In this document: positions 1 through 8,445 of the stretch, one piece after another
How the letters are laid out: each line of letters begins with the position of its first letter
Numbering within the stretch: the first letter of the stretch is position 1
Assembly: GCF_008360935.1 (NCBI RefSeq)
Contig: NZ_SRXO01000017.1
Location: 59,086-123,085, forward strand
Origin: Siccirubricoccus phaeus
GTDB lineage: Bacteria > Pseudomonadota > Alphaproteobacteria > Acetobacterales > Acetobacteraceae
Direction: 5' to 3'
DNA length: 64,000 bases
The notes under the pieces: generated by a model
Told to the model about the DNA's origin: nothing
Database searches by the model: none
Seen by the model: only the letters and a program-made list of their open reading frames with translations
Translations under genes and position numbers: made by a program

Positions 1-884
1 CCTTCCGTCAGCACGCGCGCGACGAGAAGAAGGAGTTGCTGCCCGCCGTGCAGCGCGCGCTCAGCGACGAGCAGGTGCAGGACGTGACCGAGCGGATGGA
101 AGCCGGCTTCGCCGAAGCGGAGCAGGCGAAGCAGGATGAGGCGGAGGAGCGCCGCGCCAGGCTGCGGCAGGAGCGCGAGGAGGCCGAGTTCATGGCCCGC
201 CAGGCTGAGCTCCGGGTCGAGCAGGCGCAGGCAGCCGAGCGTGAGCGCGCCGCCGCCGAGCAGCGCGCCCGTGCCGAGGCGCGGCGGATAGCCGATGTTG
301 CAGCCATGCCGGCCAAGGCCGTGGGCGAGACCGCTCGCCTGGTAACGGCCGCCTCCGACGATGCGCGCCGACGCACTCAGGCGCAGGCGACGGCTATGAC
401 CAACATGTTCATGTGGCCCTGGATCGGTGTCATGCAGAACATGTCGCAGCCTCGGCAGGCCACGCCGGCACGAGGCCCCTCCGGCATGGAGGAGGTTATC
501 CCGCTCGGCGAGGAAGTCCTTGAGATCGGCAAGCGCACCGAGAACCGCGGCATGGCGCGCATCCATCGCTTCGTCGTCGAGACCCCCGTGGAGCAGCAGG
601 TCACCCTGCAGCGCGAGAGGGTGGTTGTGGAGCGCCGGCGTCCTGTCAGCGACAAGGTGACGGGGGAGATCCTGACCGAAGTTACGGTCGAAGTTGTCGA
701 GACCGAGGAGGTCCCGACTGTCGGGAAGCGCATGCGGCTGCGCGAGGAAGTTGTCGTCCGCACCGAGCGCACGCAGCGGGTGGAGACGGTGCGAGATACG
801 GTCCGCCGCGATGAGGTCGAGATCGAGCAAGCAGGCCGGAAGGGCGCGAACCGGCAGCTTCGGACGGTTGCCGCGGAGCACTGA
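1..884 (+). CDS. Hemerythrin-like / DUF2382 stress protein, 5' end cut by window edge
   Basis: The frame is open from base 3, so the true start lies upstream of the window; the TTG at 36 is internal. The first visible residues (HARDEKKELLPAV) match the last helix of an HHE hemerythrin domain, where His and acidic residues bind iron. A long Glu/Arg/Ala-rich helix, probably coiled coil, follows to about residue 110. The C-terminal 110 residues are a DUF2382 (YsnF/AvaK) domain with its typical alternating Val/Glu/Arg strands (for example PLGEEVLEIGKR). DUF2382 proteins are known as stress-associated; an oxygen- or NO-responsive role here is inference. A short hairpin follows the stop. Confidence 0.75.
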   Translation, partial: FRQHARDEKKELLPAVQRALSDEQVQDVTERMEAGFAEAEQAKQDEAEERRARLRQEREEAEFMARQAELRVEQAQAAERERAAAEQRARAEARRIADVAAMPAKAVGETARLVTAASDDARRRTQAQATAMTNMFMWPWIGVMQNMSQPRQATPARGPSGMEEVIPLGEEVLEIGKRTENRGMARIHRFVVETPVEQQVTLQRERVVVERRRPVSDKVTGEILTEVTVEVVETEEVPTVGKRMRLREEVVVRTERTQRVETVRDTVRRDEVEIEQAGRKGANRQLRTVAAEH

Positions 885-915
885 ACTCTCGGACGGTCAA
901 ACAGGAGGCGAGCAT

Positions 916-942
916 CAGGAGGCTGTCTGAACAGCCGACCTG
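916..942 (+). terminator. Hairpin after the DUF2382 gene
   Basis: Perfect 6-bp stem GGCTGT/ACAGCC with a CTGA loop, extended by an outer CAGG/CCTG pairing, 31 bases after the stop codon. There is no T-tract, so intrinsic termination is uncertain. Confidence 0.3.
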
Positions 943-1078
943 GTGCCCGCCGCGACCACGCTGGTGGGAAGATCACGGCTCCGCGCCGAGCACGGTCATT
1001 CCCGGCCGGTGCATCAGGGCTGGCTCGCGCCCGCTCCGCTGCCGCTACGAATCTGCCGAGGTACAGTCTTCCGCACCT

Positions 1079-1228
1079 CTATGCGGCAATGACAAAGCGC
1101 ACGCCGAGCATGATGGTGGCAAGCGCCACGAGGACTGCGAGACCGGGCCCGATATGTATCCAGGTCAGAGCTGCAGCAGCAGCTGCGAGCAACGCCGCTA
1201 CCCCCCAGTAGATCAGAGCACCGGCCAT
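1079..1228 (-). CDS. Small two-helix membrane protein (49 aa)
   Basis: Starting at the ATG at 1228, which has GGAAGGA 8 bases upstream, the product is almost entirely two hydrophobic segments (about residues 3-22 and 25-45) joined by a short turn, with no catalytic motif. It lies among stress/envelope genes. Function is unknown; it resembles the short inner-membrane proteins common in alphaproteobacterial stress clusters. An ATG 13 codons upstream exists but lacks a comparable ribosome site. Confidence 0.5.
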   Translation of the reverse strand: MAGALIYWGVAALLAAAAAALTWIHIGPGLAVLVALATIMLGVRFVIAA

Positions 1229-1433
1229 GGTGTGGATCCTTCCGGGCATTGGGTGTAGCCGAGACACAGCTCCGCCGCAGGTAGCGGTCGGCGGGACATC
1301 GGCTTATCTGGCTGCCGGACGAGCTCCTGTCCGGACCTGCAGCGGATTCTGAAAGGACAATGCGCCCGTGCAGGGTCTTCGGCACGGCGGCAAGGCCTCC
1401 CTGCGGAGGCGGTCTGCGTCCGGCCTGACCCTA

Positions 1434-1613
1434 CTAGGTTTGGTGCCCCCTGGACTGTGCGGGGGGATAGGCCGATTGCGTCTCGGCTTCAATGCGCTCG
1501 CGCGCGCGATACCAGTACTCGTCAGACCTACCCTCCGGCCTGCCCTCCGCTTCCCACATCAGGTAGGCACACAGCTGGATGCGGCGTTCAAGGTCCTGAT
1601 CGGCTTCTGACAT
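1434..1613 (-). CDS. DUF2934 family protein (59 aa)
   Basis: The sequence RRIQLCAYLMWEAEGRPEGR followed by EYWYRARE is the DUF2934 signature (helix, W-E-x-x-GRP-G, W-x-A-E). The start at 1613 is chosen because GGGAGGAAGG lies just upstream and because the domain begins within the first ten residues; the longer open frame adds a non-conserved Arg/Ser-rich leader. DUF2934 proteins are small, soluble and of unknown function, common in Rhizobiales and Rhodospirillales beside stress genes. Confidence 0.75.
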   Translation of the reverse strand: MSEADQDLERRIQLCAYLMWEAEGRPEGRSDEYWYRARERIEAETQSAYPPAQSRGHQT

Positions 1614-1894
1614 GCCCTTCCTCCCGCCATGCAGCCCCCAACGCTCTTGCATGGGAGAACGCCGCACGCCGCAGCAAAATGAATCGGGTTGGACGTCGCG
1701 CACGGCGCGAGTCATTGCCGGTACGAAGGTGATTCGAGTTCTCCGGTGCGACCTCCTGGGCGACGGGGCGACTGAGACAGAACTCGAGTGGGAGATCGGG
1801 CGACGAAGGCATCGTGACATTGAGCTTGTCGTTCAGCCGCCGACCTGCACCGAGCGTTACCATGTGACAGGCGATCATCGTCAGGGCCACGGGC

Positions 1895-3304
1895 ATGCAT
1901 CGAGACTTGAGGGACGACCCGCGGCTGAGCCAGCTGCCCAAAGAGCCCATTGATCGCCTGACCAGGCCGCTTACGCGTTTCCTGCGCATCGAGACGGCCA
2001 GCGGCGCAGTGCTTCTCCTGGCAGCCGCGGCCGCGCTGATCCTTTCCAACTCGCCGTGGGCCGACAGCTTCCTCGCGGTCTGGGAGGCGCCTCTGGGCCT
2101 CCAGATCGGCACGCTGACGCTCGTCCACCCGGCAAGGGACTGGATCAACGATGGCCTGATGACGCTGTTCTTCTTCGTCGTCGCTCTGGAGCTCAAGCGC
2201 GAGTTGGTGCTCGGCGAACTCAGGCACCCGCGGGTGGCGGCGTTGTCCATCGCAGCAGCGCTCGGAGGGATGCTCGTGCCGGCAGCCATCTATCTCGCGC
2301 TGCAACTAGGCGAGTCTGGCCAGCACGGCTGGGGCACGGTGATGGCGACGGACACCGCCTTCGTCATCGGATGCCTCGCCATCCTCGGCAGGCGCGCCCC
2401 GACAGGTCTGCGCGTGTTCCTTCTCTCGCTCGCCGTTGTCGACGACATCGGCGCTATCCTCGTGGTCGCGGTCGGCTACAGCGACGAGATCGGCTGGGCC
2501 TCCCTCATCGCCGCCGGAACCGGTGTCGCAGCCGTGCGGGCGCTGGCGCTGGTCGGCGTCCGGAGCGTCCCGATCTACATCCTGGCGGGAGCTCTGATCT
2601 GGCTCGCCGTCGATGCGTCCGGGATCCATCCCACTGTTACCGGTGTGGCGCTCGGCCTGCTGACGCCGACACGCGGCTGGGTGAGCGACCGGCGCCTCCG
2701 CGCCATTCTGGGCCGTGTCCTCGCCTTCCCACCAGGCGGCGACCACTGGAGTGGCAGCACGGAGGACCGTAGGGCGCTCCGCTCAGCTGCACGAGCTGCG
2801 CGGGAGACGCTGTCCCCGGTCGAGCGGCTTGAGGCCGCCCTACACCCCTGGGTCGCCTTCGGCGTGATGCCACTCTTCGCTCTCGCCAATGCTGGAGTGG
2901 TCCTCTCCTCGGACGCCTTAGCTGAGCCGCTTGTCTTGGCCATTGTGGTGGGCTTTGTGTTTGGCAAGCCTCTCGGCGTGGTGAGCTTTGCCTGGCTCGC
3001 GGTGCGCTCGGGCCTGGCAGCTCGACCCCGCGATCTTGGCTGGGCCGCGCTGGCCGGAGGCGGCATGCTCGCCGGCATCGGCTTTACCATGGCGCTGCTG
3101 ATCGCTGACCTCGCCTTCGAGGGCGCGCTTCTCGACGCCGCAAAGCTCGGCATCCTGGCTGCGTCCATCGTGTCGGCGACCGCCGGGCTAGCCCTCCTGG
3201 CCTGGCTGGGCCGACCAGGCCGGGACTTCGCCTCGATTTCGGACCGCACGAATGCAGACGGCCGGTCCCACATCAGGTCCGAGAGGAAGGAGTCCGCAGT
3301 ATGA
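1895..3304 (+). CDS. nhaA: Na+/H+ antiporter NhaA
   Basis: Electrogenic Na+/H+ exchange across the inner membrane for sodium and alkaline-pH tolerance. The 469-residue protein has about a dozen hydrophobic segments. The ion-binding pair is visible as D183-D184 in LAVVDDIGAI, the unwound TM4 motif as ATDTAFVIG around residues 151-159, and the N-terminal hallmark LFFFVVALELKRE at about 91-103. A Gly/Ser/Arg-rich loop near residues 280-310 and a hydrophilic C-terminal tail are longer than in the roughly 390-residue E. coli protein. The stop overlaps the start of the next gene (ATGA), so the two are translationally coupled. Family assignment is secure. Confidence 0.95.
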   Translation: MHRDLRDDPRLSQLPKEPIDRLTRPLTRFLRIETASGAVLLLAAAAALILSNSPWADSFLAVWEAPLGLQIGTLTLVHPARDWINDGLMTLFFFVVALELKRELVLGELRHPRVAALSIAAALGGMLVPAAIYLALQLGESGQHGWGTVMATDTAFVIGCLAILGRRAPTGLRVFLLSLAVVDDIGAILVVAVGYSDEIGWASLIAAGTGVAAVRALALVGVRSVPIYILAGALIWLAVDASGIHPTVTGVALGLLTPTRGWVSDRRLRAILGRVLAFPPGGDHWSGSTEDRRALRSAARAARETLSPVERLEAALHPWVAFGVMPLFALANAGVVLSSDALAEPLVLAIVVGFVFGKPLGVVSFAWLAVRSGLAARPRDLGWAALAGGGMLAGIGFTMALLIADLAFEGALLDAAKLGILAASIVSATAGLALLAWLGRPGRDFASISDRTNADGRSHIRSERKESAV

Positions 3305-3774
3305 CCAACCTAAATCTGGAGAACAGCCGTCGCGCCCTCGCCCTGGCGAGCAGCGCTCTGAGGGCAGTTGGGATCCGGCGTGTCTGGATCGAACAGGGAG
3401 GCGCCCACGGCGCGGTGTTCCTGGTCGAGACAGAGACACCCGGCCCGAGTGCCTCCGATCCGCCGCGTGAGGCCACCGCCGCGCTGCGCCAGGCTCTCAC
3501 CGGTCTGCATGCACCGCGCTGGCAGGCTCGGGACGGATCTCTCACTCCAGACGAGTTGGTGGTCTGCCGTGTCAGCGCTCCGGGGGCAGGGGCATCACAC
3601 GGCGTGGATTCGATCGCCTGGCCGCCCGCCGAGATAGCTGTGGCGCTCGAGCGCGACCTGACGCGTGGCGACGAGTACAGCAGGCGTCTGTCCGAGGCCC
3701 TCGCGGAACTGATCCGACTGGAGCAGAAGAGCGGCGCGAGCACTGCCGTAACGCCGCCTGAGAGCGACGACTGA
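3301..3774 (+). CDS. Hypothetical soluble protein coupled to nhaA (157 aa)
   Basis: It begins inside the nhaA stop region with GGAAGGAG 8 bases upstream, so it is co-expressed with the antiporter. The sequence shows no signal peptide or membrane segment. Residues about 15-60 look alpha/beta (RRVWIEQGGAHGAVFLVETE) and the C-terminal 40 residues form an amphipathic helix (DEYSRRLSEALAELIRLEQK). I do not recognise the family. Possibly an accessory factor of the antiporter, judged by operon position only. Confidence 0.65.
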   Translation: MTNLNLENSRRALALASSALRAVGIRRVWIEQGGAHGAVFLVETETPGPSASDPPREATAALRQALTGLHAPRWQARDGSLTPDELVVCRVSAPGAGASHGVDSIAWPPAEIAVALERDLTRGDEYSRRLSEALAELIRLEQKSGASTAVTPPESDD

Positions 3775-3854
3775 CCGAGGTCCTCGGGCTTCAGGGTGCG
3801 CCTGCGTGAGTGATGGCTGCCCGGTGGCATCCCCCAATGCTGCCACTCTACCGT

Positions 3855-4193
3855 TCAGCCGCGCTGGCCCTCTTCGTCCTGGCTTTCGAGCCTCCGCAGC
3901 AGACTGACAGGTTCGTCGTTGACATGGATTTGGCCGCCCGTGCCGACCTCGACCTCGTATGGTCCCCAGGTGCCGCCCCCAGCCTGGATTGCCCGCGCAC
4001 ACGCAATGAGCGTCATGGCGCCGGCTGCGGTGTTCGTATCGCCCGGTGCGTCTCGGTGCCCCTGGCGGACGCGACAGGGCGCCACCTCTCCTGAAAGCTG
4101 CCGCTCTCGCTGTTGGTCCGAGGCGTCTTGCGCCAGACCCTGCAGCGGCAGAGCGAGCGCGAGGGTCAACGTCACTCCCTGCATGGTCCTCAT
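3855..4193 (-). CDS. Small secreted/periplasmic protein, unknown (112 aa)
   Basis: Translation from the ATG at 4193 (AGAGGA upstream) gives a classical signal peptide, MRTMQGVTLTLALALPLQGLA followed by QD, cut near residue 21. The mature part has two cysteines (APCRV and LIACAR) that could pair and a Gly-rich stretch GGGTWGPYEVEVGTGG. It converges with the preceding gene. No family recognised; the export prediction is the firm part. Confidence 0.55.
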   Translation of the reverse strand: MRTMQGVTLTLALALPLQGLAQDASDQQRERQLSGEVAPCRVRQGHRDAPGDTNTAAGAMTLIACARAIQAGGGTWGPYEVEVGTGGQIHVNDEPVSLLRRLESQDEEGQRG

Positions 4194-4415
4194 GACGTTT
4201 CCTCTGCGAACGCCGGACACAGTAGACCTCCAAGGGGATCGCATGCCGCTTGTCGTGTGAACTTGATTTCCCTCGCTCCCGATCCCGCCTGGTCGCAGTG
4301 GTCGCTCGTCTTGGACGCGCACCGATTAGGGATAATGGCCAGTCGCCGGCCGCCATACCAGGGCGGCCAGAGCGACGCCGGTCGGATCATGTATCACTTG
4401 GGACGCTTCCCGTGC

Positions 4416-4907
4416 TCAGCACCACCCATCCGACGTTCCGTGGCGGACCCGGACCAGGCTCTTGGTCTGGCCGAGGATCCGGACGCCCGAGTAGATGCGT
4501 GCCACGATCAGATCGGCAGACCTGAGTTCTGCCGTAACGTTGTAGGTCCTTCCATCCTCCGGATTGTAGAACCAGCCGCCGTCCCAGCGACTGGGACCAG
4601 ACGAGCGCAACCCCCACAGAATGGTCATCCCACACAGCCGCCGCTGCCGCAGCGCCGGGTCGGGGTTGTGCCGGTCCCGGTTCAGCTGACCCTGTGGGTC
4701 GCGGGGCGTCTGCAGCCAGAGAATCCTCCCGCAGAGCAGACCGTCGCAGTCGAAAATCTGCACGGCCGCCTTCCCGTCGATGAGCCAAACGCCCTCCGGA
4801 ACGGCAGCCAAGGCGCTGGTGCGCAGAATCGCCAAGGCCATGAGGGCAGTGAGTATTAAGGCCGCTCGACAGAGCCTGTGCGGCAAGCCGGACCGAGAGT
4901 TCCCCAT
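4416..4907 (-). CDS. DUF2147 secreted protein
   Basis: A 163-residue product with an N-terminal hydrophobic export signal (CRAALILTALMALAIL, cut near ALA-AV at 34-35) and a single DUF2147 domain: GVWLIDGKAAVQI, CDGLLCGRILWLQTPRD, the NNPDP-like HNPDPALRQRRLCG, then WYNPEDG-like FYNPEDGRTYNV. The family is periplasmic and beta-rich; a lipocalin-like fold has been proposed and the substrate is unknown. An ATG at 4964 would add 19 residues and has GGGAGG about 17 bases away; 4907 is chosen because it puts the export signal at the N-terminus. Confidence 0.85.
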   Translation of the reverse strand: MGNSRSGLPHRLCRAALILTALMALAILRTSALAAVPEGVWLIDGKAAVQIFDCDGLLCGRILWLQTPRDPQGQLNRDRHNPDPALRQRRLCGMTILWGLRSSGPSRWDGGWFYNPEDGRTYNVTAELRSADLIVARIYSGVRILGQTKSLVRVRHGTSDGWC

Positions 4908-5170
4908 TCGATCCGGGCGGGGACCGGCGTCAACCGAACGTGGCAGCACGGCCGCCTCCTCCATGTTGTTGCCCGCCGTCCCTCCCTCAGCTTGAGCGGC
5001 GGGGTAGCGGGCCCGAGAGCACGTAATGGTGCTCCGGGGCACGCTGTTATTCGCCGTCACGAAACACGATCTCATGCACACAGGCGCACGCGGTGCACCT
5101 TGCTCCACAAACGCCGCGACCATGCGCTGAGCCGCGATCTTCGCGGCCGAACGATCGTGGAATACACGTG

Positions 5171-5512
5171 ATGAAGCCCAACCCCGCTGACGAGATCGCC
5201 GACCGTGCTGCCGAGGAGCGGAGCGAGAACGAGGGCATGCCGGAGCACGCAGCCAAGGCCCGGGACCCGGTCCGCTGGGCCGCGGACCGCGGGAAGAGGG
5301 TGAGCGCACGCTCGCCCAGCCGGAGCGGCGTCCTTGGTTTCGCCTTCGTTGCATGCGCCGCGACGGCCGCGCTCACGATCGCTCGGGACGCATACCGCTG
5401 GGCCCGGCAGGAACGCCCCGGCACGGCGTCCCGATCCGGCGCTCACCGCGCCGCTGCGCACCGGCCCAGTGCACCGGCCGGTGGACGCCCGACCGCGCCA
5501 CCGACCTCTTGA
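5171..5512 (+). CDS. Hypothetical protein with one hydrophobic segment (113 aa)
   Basis: From the ATG at 5171 the N-terminal 50 residues are highly charged (ADEIADRAAEERSENEG). One weak hydrophobic helix (GVLGFAFVACAATAALTIAR) follows, then an Arg/Pro/Ala-rich disordered tail. The ribosome site is poor. It lies 15 bases upstream of a small basic gene with the same orientation. No family recognised; it could be a non-essential or spurious frame. Confidence 0.4.
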   Translation: MKPNPADEIADRAAEERSENEGMPEHAAKARDPVRWAADRGKRVSARSPSRSGVLGFAFVACAATAALTIARDAYRWARQERPGTASRSGAHRAAAHRPSAPAGGRPTAPPTS

Positions 5513-5527
5513 ACCAGGAGAGCACCC

Positions 5528-5662
5528 ATGGCCAAGGGCCAGAAGCGGAAGAGCCGCGAGGCGAAGAAGCCCAAGCAGCCGAAGGCGAAGCCCGTCGCAA
5601 TCGCCTCACCGTTCGCGGCGGCGCGGGCGCAGGCTGCACCCGGATCTCCGAAGAAGGGATAG
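5528..5662 (+). CDS. Small basic Lys-rich protein (44 aa)
   Basis: ATG at 5528 preceded by CAGGAGAGCACCC. The product begins MAKGQKRKSREAKKPKQPKA, about a quarter Lys/Arg, and ends in an Ala/Pro-rich tail GSPKKG. Very similar short basic proteins (MAKGQ-x-RSNRE type) are widespread in Alphaproteobacteria with no assigned role; charge suggests nucleic-acid contact. Too short for most gene callers but supported by the ribosome site and the conserved opening. Confidence 0.6.
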   Translation: MAKGQKRKSREAKKPKQPKAKPVAIASPFAAARAQAAPGSPKKG

Positions 5663-5691
5663 CAGTGCGCAGATCGACGGGAGCATCGGCC

Positions 5692-6405
5692 ATGGGTAAG
5701 GACAGGATCGGGCCGACGAACACGGTGTCGCGCCTGGAGGTCCATCTTCCGGTGGCGGCCGCCAGTTCGGACGAAGCAATCGCCGAGCGAGTATTGCAGG
5801 TCCTGTTCTCCGCTGCACCGCTGCGACGCGAGCGCATACGGGTGAGGATTGCGCAGGCGCGGGCCACACTGACTGGAACGGTCGGGACCGAGGTGGAACG
5901 CGTGGAGGTCGAGCGACTCATCGTCGGTGTCGAGGGTGTGGTGGCTGTCGCCAACCAGGTCACGGTCGAGCGTGACGGACGGAGCACTGAGGCCACACGC
6001 GGCGTCGCCGAGGCCTATGGCGGTGACGCGGAGAGCGGCGATGTCGCTGGCCGCATCGAAGCCGTCTTCGTACGCGAGGCCGGACTGGGCGCGATGGAGG
6101 TATTGATCACCGCGGTCGGCGGCAAAGTAGTCCTGAGCGGGCAGGTGCACTCCTGGCGGGAGCGCGATCTCGCCGAGCGCATCGCCTGGGCAGCCCCCGG
6201 CGTCACCGAAGTGATGGACCGCATCACGGTTCGATCACGTAGCCCAGGGCAGAACGCGTTGACTGGGCGAGGAGATGACAATGCAGATCCACACACGACG
6301 TCCATACCTGGCGCCCTTCACCGACTACGTGTCGGAGCACCGCTTCCGCCTGGTCATGGCGCTCTGTCTGCTGTCGATCGCGATCATGCTGGGAGCGATC
6401 TATAG
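5692..6405 (+). CDS. Double BON-domain protein
   Basis: Two BON domains are visible at about residues 22-85 and 110-175; each has the helix-strand pattern with Gly in the turn (LTGTVGTEVERVEVERLI and VVLSGQVHSWRERDLAERI) and ends in a V-x-NQVTV / VMDRITV strand. BON domains bind phospholipid or mediate envelope stability and osmotic response. There is no signal peptide, so it is probably cytoplasmic. A GTG at 5665 is an alternative start with GAAGGG upstream. The last 55 residues after VRS are unlike a BON tail and overlap another possible gene; see findings. Confidence 0.78.
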   Translation: MGKDRIGPTNTVSRLEVHLPVAAASSDEAIAERVLQVLFSAAPLRRERIRVRIAQARATLTGTVGTEVERVEVERLIVGVEGVVAVANQVTVERDGRSTEATRGVAEAYGGDAESGDVAGRIEAVFVREAGLGAMEVLITAVGGKVVLSGQVHSWRERDLAERIAWAAPGVTEVMDRITVRSRSPGQNALTGRGDDNADPHTTSIPGALHRLRVGAPLPPGHGALSAVDRDHAGSDL

Positions 6406-6460
6406 CACGATAGGCTTCGGCCCGCTCTGGGCTGTTCCAGTGATTCCAGTGGCGTCGTAG
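6281..6460 (+). CDS. Possible single-pass membrane peptide (59 aa)
   Basis: The ATG at 6281 has GAGGAG 6 bases upstream. The product has a basic N-terminus (HTRRPYLAPFTDYVSEHRFR), one long hydrophobic helix (VMALCLLSIAIMLGAIYS) and a short hydrophobic end. It overlaps the last 125 bases of the BON gene in another frame, so only one of the two ends may be real. No family recognised. Confidence 0.35.
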   Translation: MQIHTRRPYLAPFTDYVSEHRFRLVMALCLLSIAIMLGAIYSTIGFGPLWAVPVIPVAS

Positions 6461-6672
6461 CAGCTCGCCGAGCGCATAGGGCACCGCCAGGGATGAAGTC
6501 TTTGTCCGGTGAGGAAGCCAGAGCGAGAACAAGGGCGTGCTGGAGCAGTGTGGGATAGCGGGCGAGGAGAGGGCTGTGCTGGAAGGTGGACGGACAGTCT
6601 TCGCTCCAGGTGATGCAGGCCCGCAACTCCAGCGGGAAGCCCGACCGCACCAGAGCGGGAGGAACGCAGTCA

Positions 6673-7197
6673 ATGGGCACCAAAGATTCGCGCAGTGTCG
6701 ATGTCGGGCGGAGCAGCGGACGGCAAGCCGAACCCGCATCCGGAGGACCACAGCCCCTATTCTCGCTCTCCCTCGACGACCTCTATGCGGCGCGGGTCGA
6801 GCGGGACCGTCGCAGCGAGGCCGCCGCGGAGGACGTCGCGCGACGCGCGCGCGAGCAGCGGGCCGACGCTCGCGGACGCTTCGAGGCTCGTCGCCTGACC
6901 GACGCAGATCGCAACACCATGCTCTCGAAGGTCAAAGCCGCCTTCGAGAATGACCAGCGGGAGGTGATGCTGGTCTCGTTCCCGTCAGACTTCTGTACAG
7001 ATGGCGGGCGGAAGATCAACAACCGGGTTCCAGGCTGGCAGGACACGCTGCCGGCCGGCGCACAGGTCTTCGTCGAGTTCTGGCGTGACGCCTTGCAGCC
7101 TGGTGGCTTCGGTCTCGGCGCCCGGATCCTAACCTTTCCGGGTGGGATGCCCGGCGACGTCGGCCTCTTTGTCACCTGGCCGCAAAGCAGAGGCTGA
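6673..7197 (+). CDS. Hypothetical protein upstream of desaturase (174 aa)
   Basis: Start at 6673 chosen for GGGAGGAA about 11 bases upstream. Residues 1-40 are Ser/Gly-rich and look disordered; 40-80 are a strongly charged Arg/Glu/Ala helix (ARRAREQRADARGRFEARR); 80-174 look like a compact alpha/beta domain (VMLVSFPSDFCTDGGRKINN, then ILTFPGGMPGDVGLFVTW). The stop overlaps the desaturase start (TGATG), so the two are coupled. Family not recognised. Confidence 0.6.
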   Translation: MGTKDSRSVDVGRSSGRQAEPASGGPQPLFSLSLDDLYAARVERDRRSEAAAEDVARRAREQRADARGRFEARRLTDADRNTMLSKVKAAFENDQREVMLVSFPSDFCTDGGRKINNRVPGWQDTLPAGAQVFVEFWRDALQPGGFGLGARILTFPGGMPGDVGLFVTWPQSRG

Positions 7198-8267
7198 TGC
7201 CGCCGGCCGCCGGCATCGACGCCCACCGCCCCGCGACGACGCAGGGCCGATCCGATCGGCGCGATCTCAGGACAGTCGCCTTGCGCTTCCAGGAGGCGCT
7301 ACCGCGTGCCGCCCTGTCGCAGATCGCGACAACCTTCCCGCCGCTGCTCGCCCTGCTCGCGGCGATGCACGCCGGCCTCCGTCTGGGATGGTGGCCGATG
7401 TTCGTGCTTGCGCTCCCGGCGGCAGGTCTCGTGGTCCGGGTCTTCGCCCTCCAGCATGACTGCGGGCACGGCTCGTTGTTCCGCTCCCGGCGCGCGAACG
7501 ACGCGGTGGGCCGTTTCTGCTCCCTGTTCACGCTCACGCCATACAGTCACTGGCGGCGGCAGCACGCGGCGCATCACGCGGTCTGGAACGACCTCGACCA
7601 CCGGGACCGCGGCGCCGACATCTACTCGACCTGCACGACTGTCGCCGAGTACCAGGCATTGGGACGCTGGCGGCGGTTGGGTTTCCGCGCAGTGCGGCAT
7701 CCGCTCGTCGCGCAGCTCCTCCTGCCGCCGCTCGTTTTCCTCGTGCTCTACCGCATCCCGTTCGACGCACCGCCGGCTTGGCGCCGGGAACGTCGCGGCG
7801 TGCATCTGACGAACCTCGCGCTCGCCGCCGCCTATGGTGGCCTCTGCTTGATACTGGGGTTCTGGCCGATGGTGTCGGTGCTGCTCGCCGTGATGGTCCC
7901 GGCGAGCATCGCCGGCGTTTGGCTGTTCTCGGTGCAACACCGCTTCGAGGGCGTGCGCTGGATCCGGCACGCGGCGTGGGACCCCTTGACGGCGTCGCTG
8001 GAGGGGAGCTCCTACCTGCGGCTGCCGCCGATCCTCCGATGGTTCACGGGCCGGCTCGGCTTCCACCACGTGCACCACCTGGCGCCGCGCATTCCAAACT
8101 ACCGGCTGGAGGACTGCCACAACGCGCACCCGGCCTTCGCCGGCGCGCACGTCGTCACCCTGCGCGACGCGCTCTCCGCGCCGTGCTATGTGCTGTGGGA
8201 CGAGGTTGCCGGACGCATGGTAACCTTCGCGGAGGCCGCGGGCAGGCAGCCACGCGGCCGAGACTAG
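7197..8267 (+). CDS. Membrane fatty acid desaturase (acyl-lipid type)
   Basis: Integral membrane di-iron desaturase, 356 residues, about four transmembrane segments. The three His boxes are intact: H87-DCG-H91, H123-AA-HH127 (in SHWRRQHAAHH) and HHVHH at about 289-293. The HDCGH/HHVHH spacing matches omega-6/DesA-type acyl-lipid desaturases rather than the acyl-CoA delta-9 type. It would introduce a double bond into membrane lipid acyl chains and raise fluidity, fitting the neighbouring stress genes. Regiospecificity cannot be read from the sequence. Confidence 0.88.
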   Translation: MPPAAGIDAHRPATTQGRSDRRDLRTVALRFQEALPRAALSQIATTFPPLLALLAAMHAGLRLGWWPMFVLALPAAGLVVRVFALQHDCGHGSLFRSRRANDAVGRFCSLFTLTPYSHWRRQHAAHHAVWNDLDHRDRGADIYSTCTTVAEYQALGRWRRLGFRAVRHPLVAQLLLPPLVFLVLYRIPFDAPPAWRRERRGVHLTNLALAAAYGGLCLILGFWPMVSVLLAVMVPASIAGVWLFSVQHRFEGVRWIRHAAWDPLTASLEGSSYLRLPPILRWFTGRLGFHHVHHLAPRIPNYRLEDCHNAHPAFAGAHVVTLRDALSAPCYVLWDEVAGRMVTFAEAAGRQPRGRD

Positions 8268-8445
8268 GCGTCAGGTAGATTTGGGCGGGCTTTCCCAGGG
8301 GGAATCTGGCATGTTGCCGGGCAGCATCCTTGCCGCATCCGAAGGTGGTTAACAGGGTACGACGGCAAAGGAGCCTTCCTTGGCGCCTCGCTGGCCTCCA
8401 GCCGCTCCGCGACACAGGTCGCCGCTGCCAAACCAGGAGAAAACC

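Noticed and set aside
8313..8335. TGGCATGTTGC resembling a sigma-54 promoter upstream of the kinase
   Set aside because: The spacing between the GG and GC elements is too short for a -24/-12 promoter.
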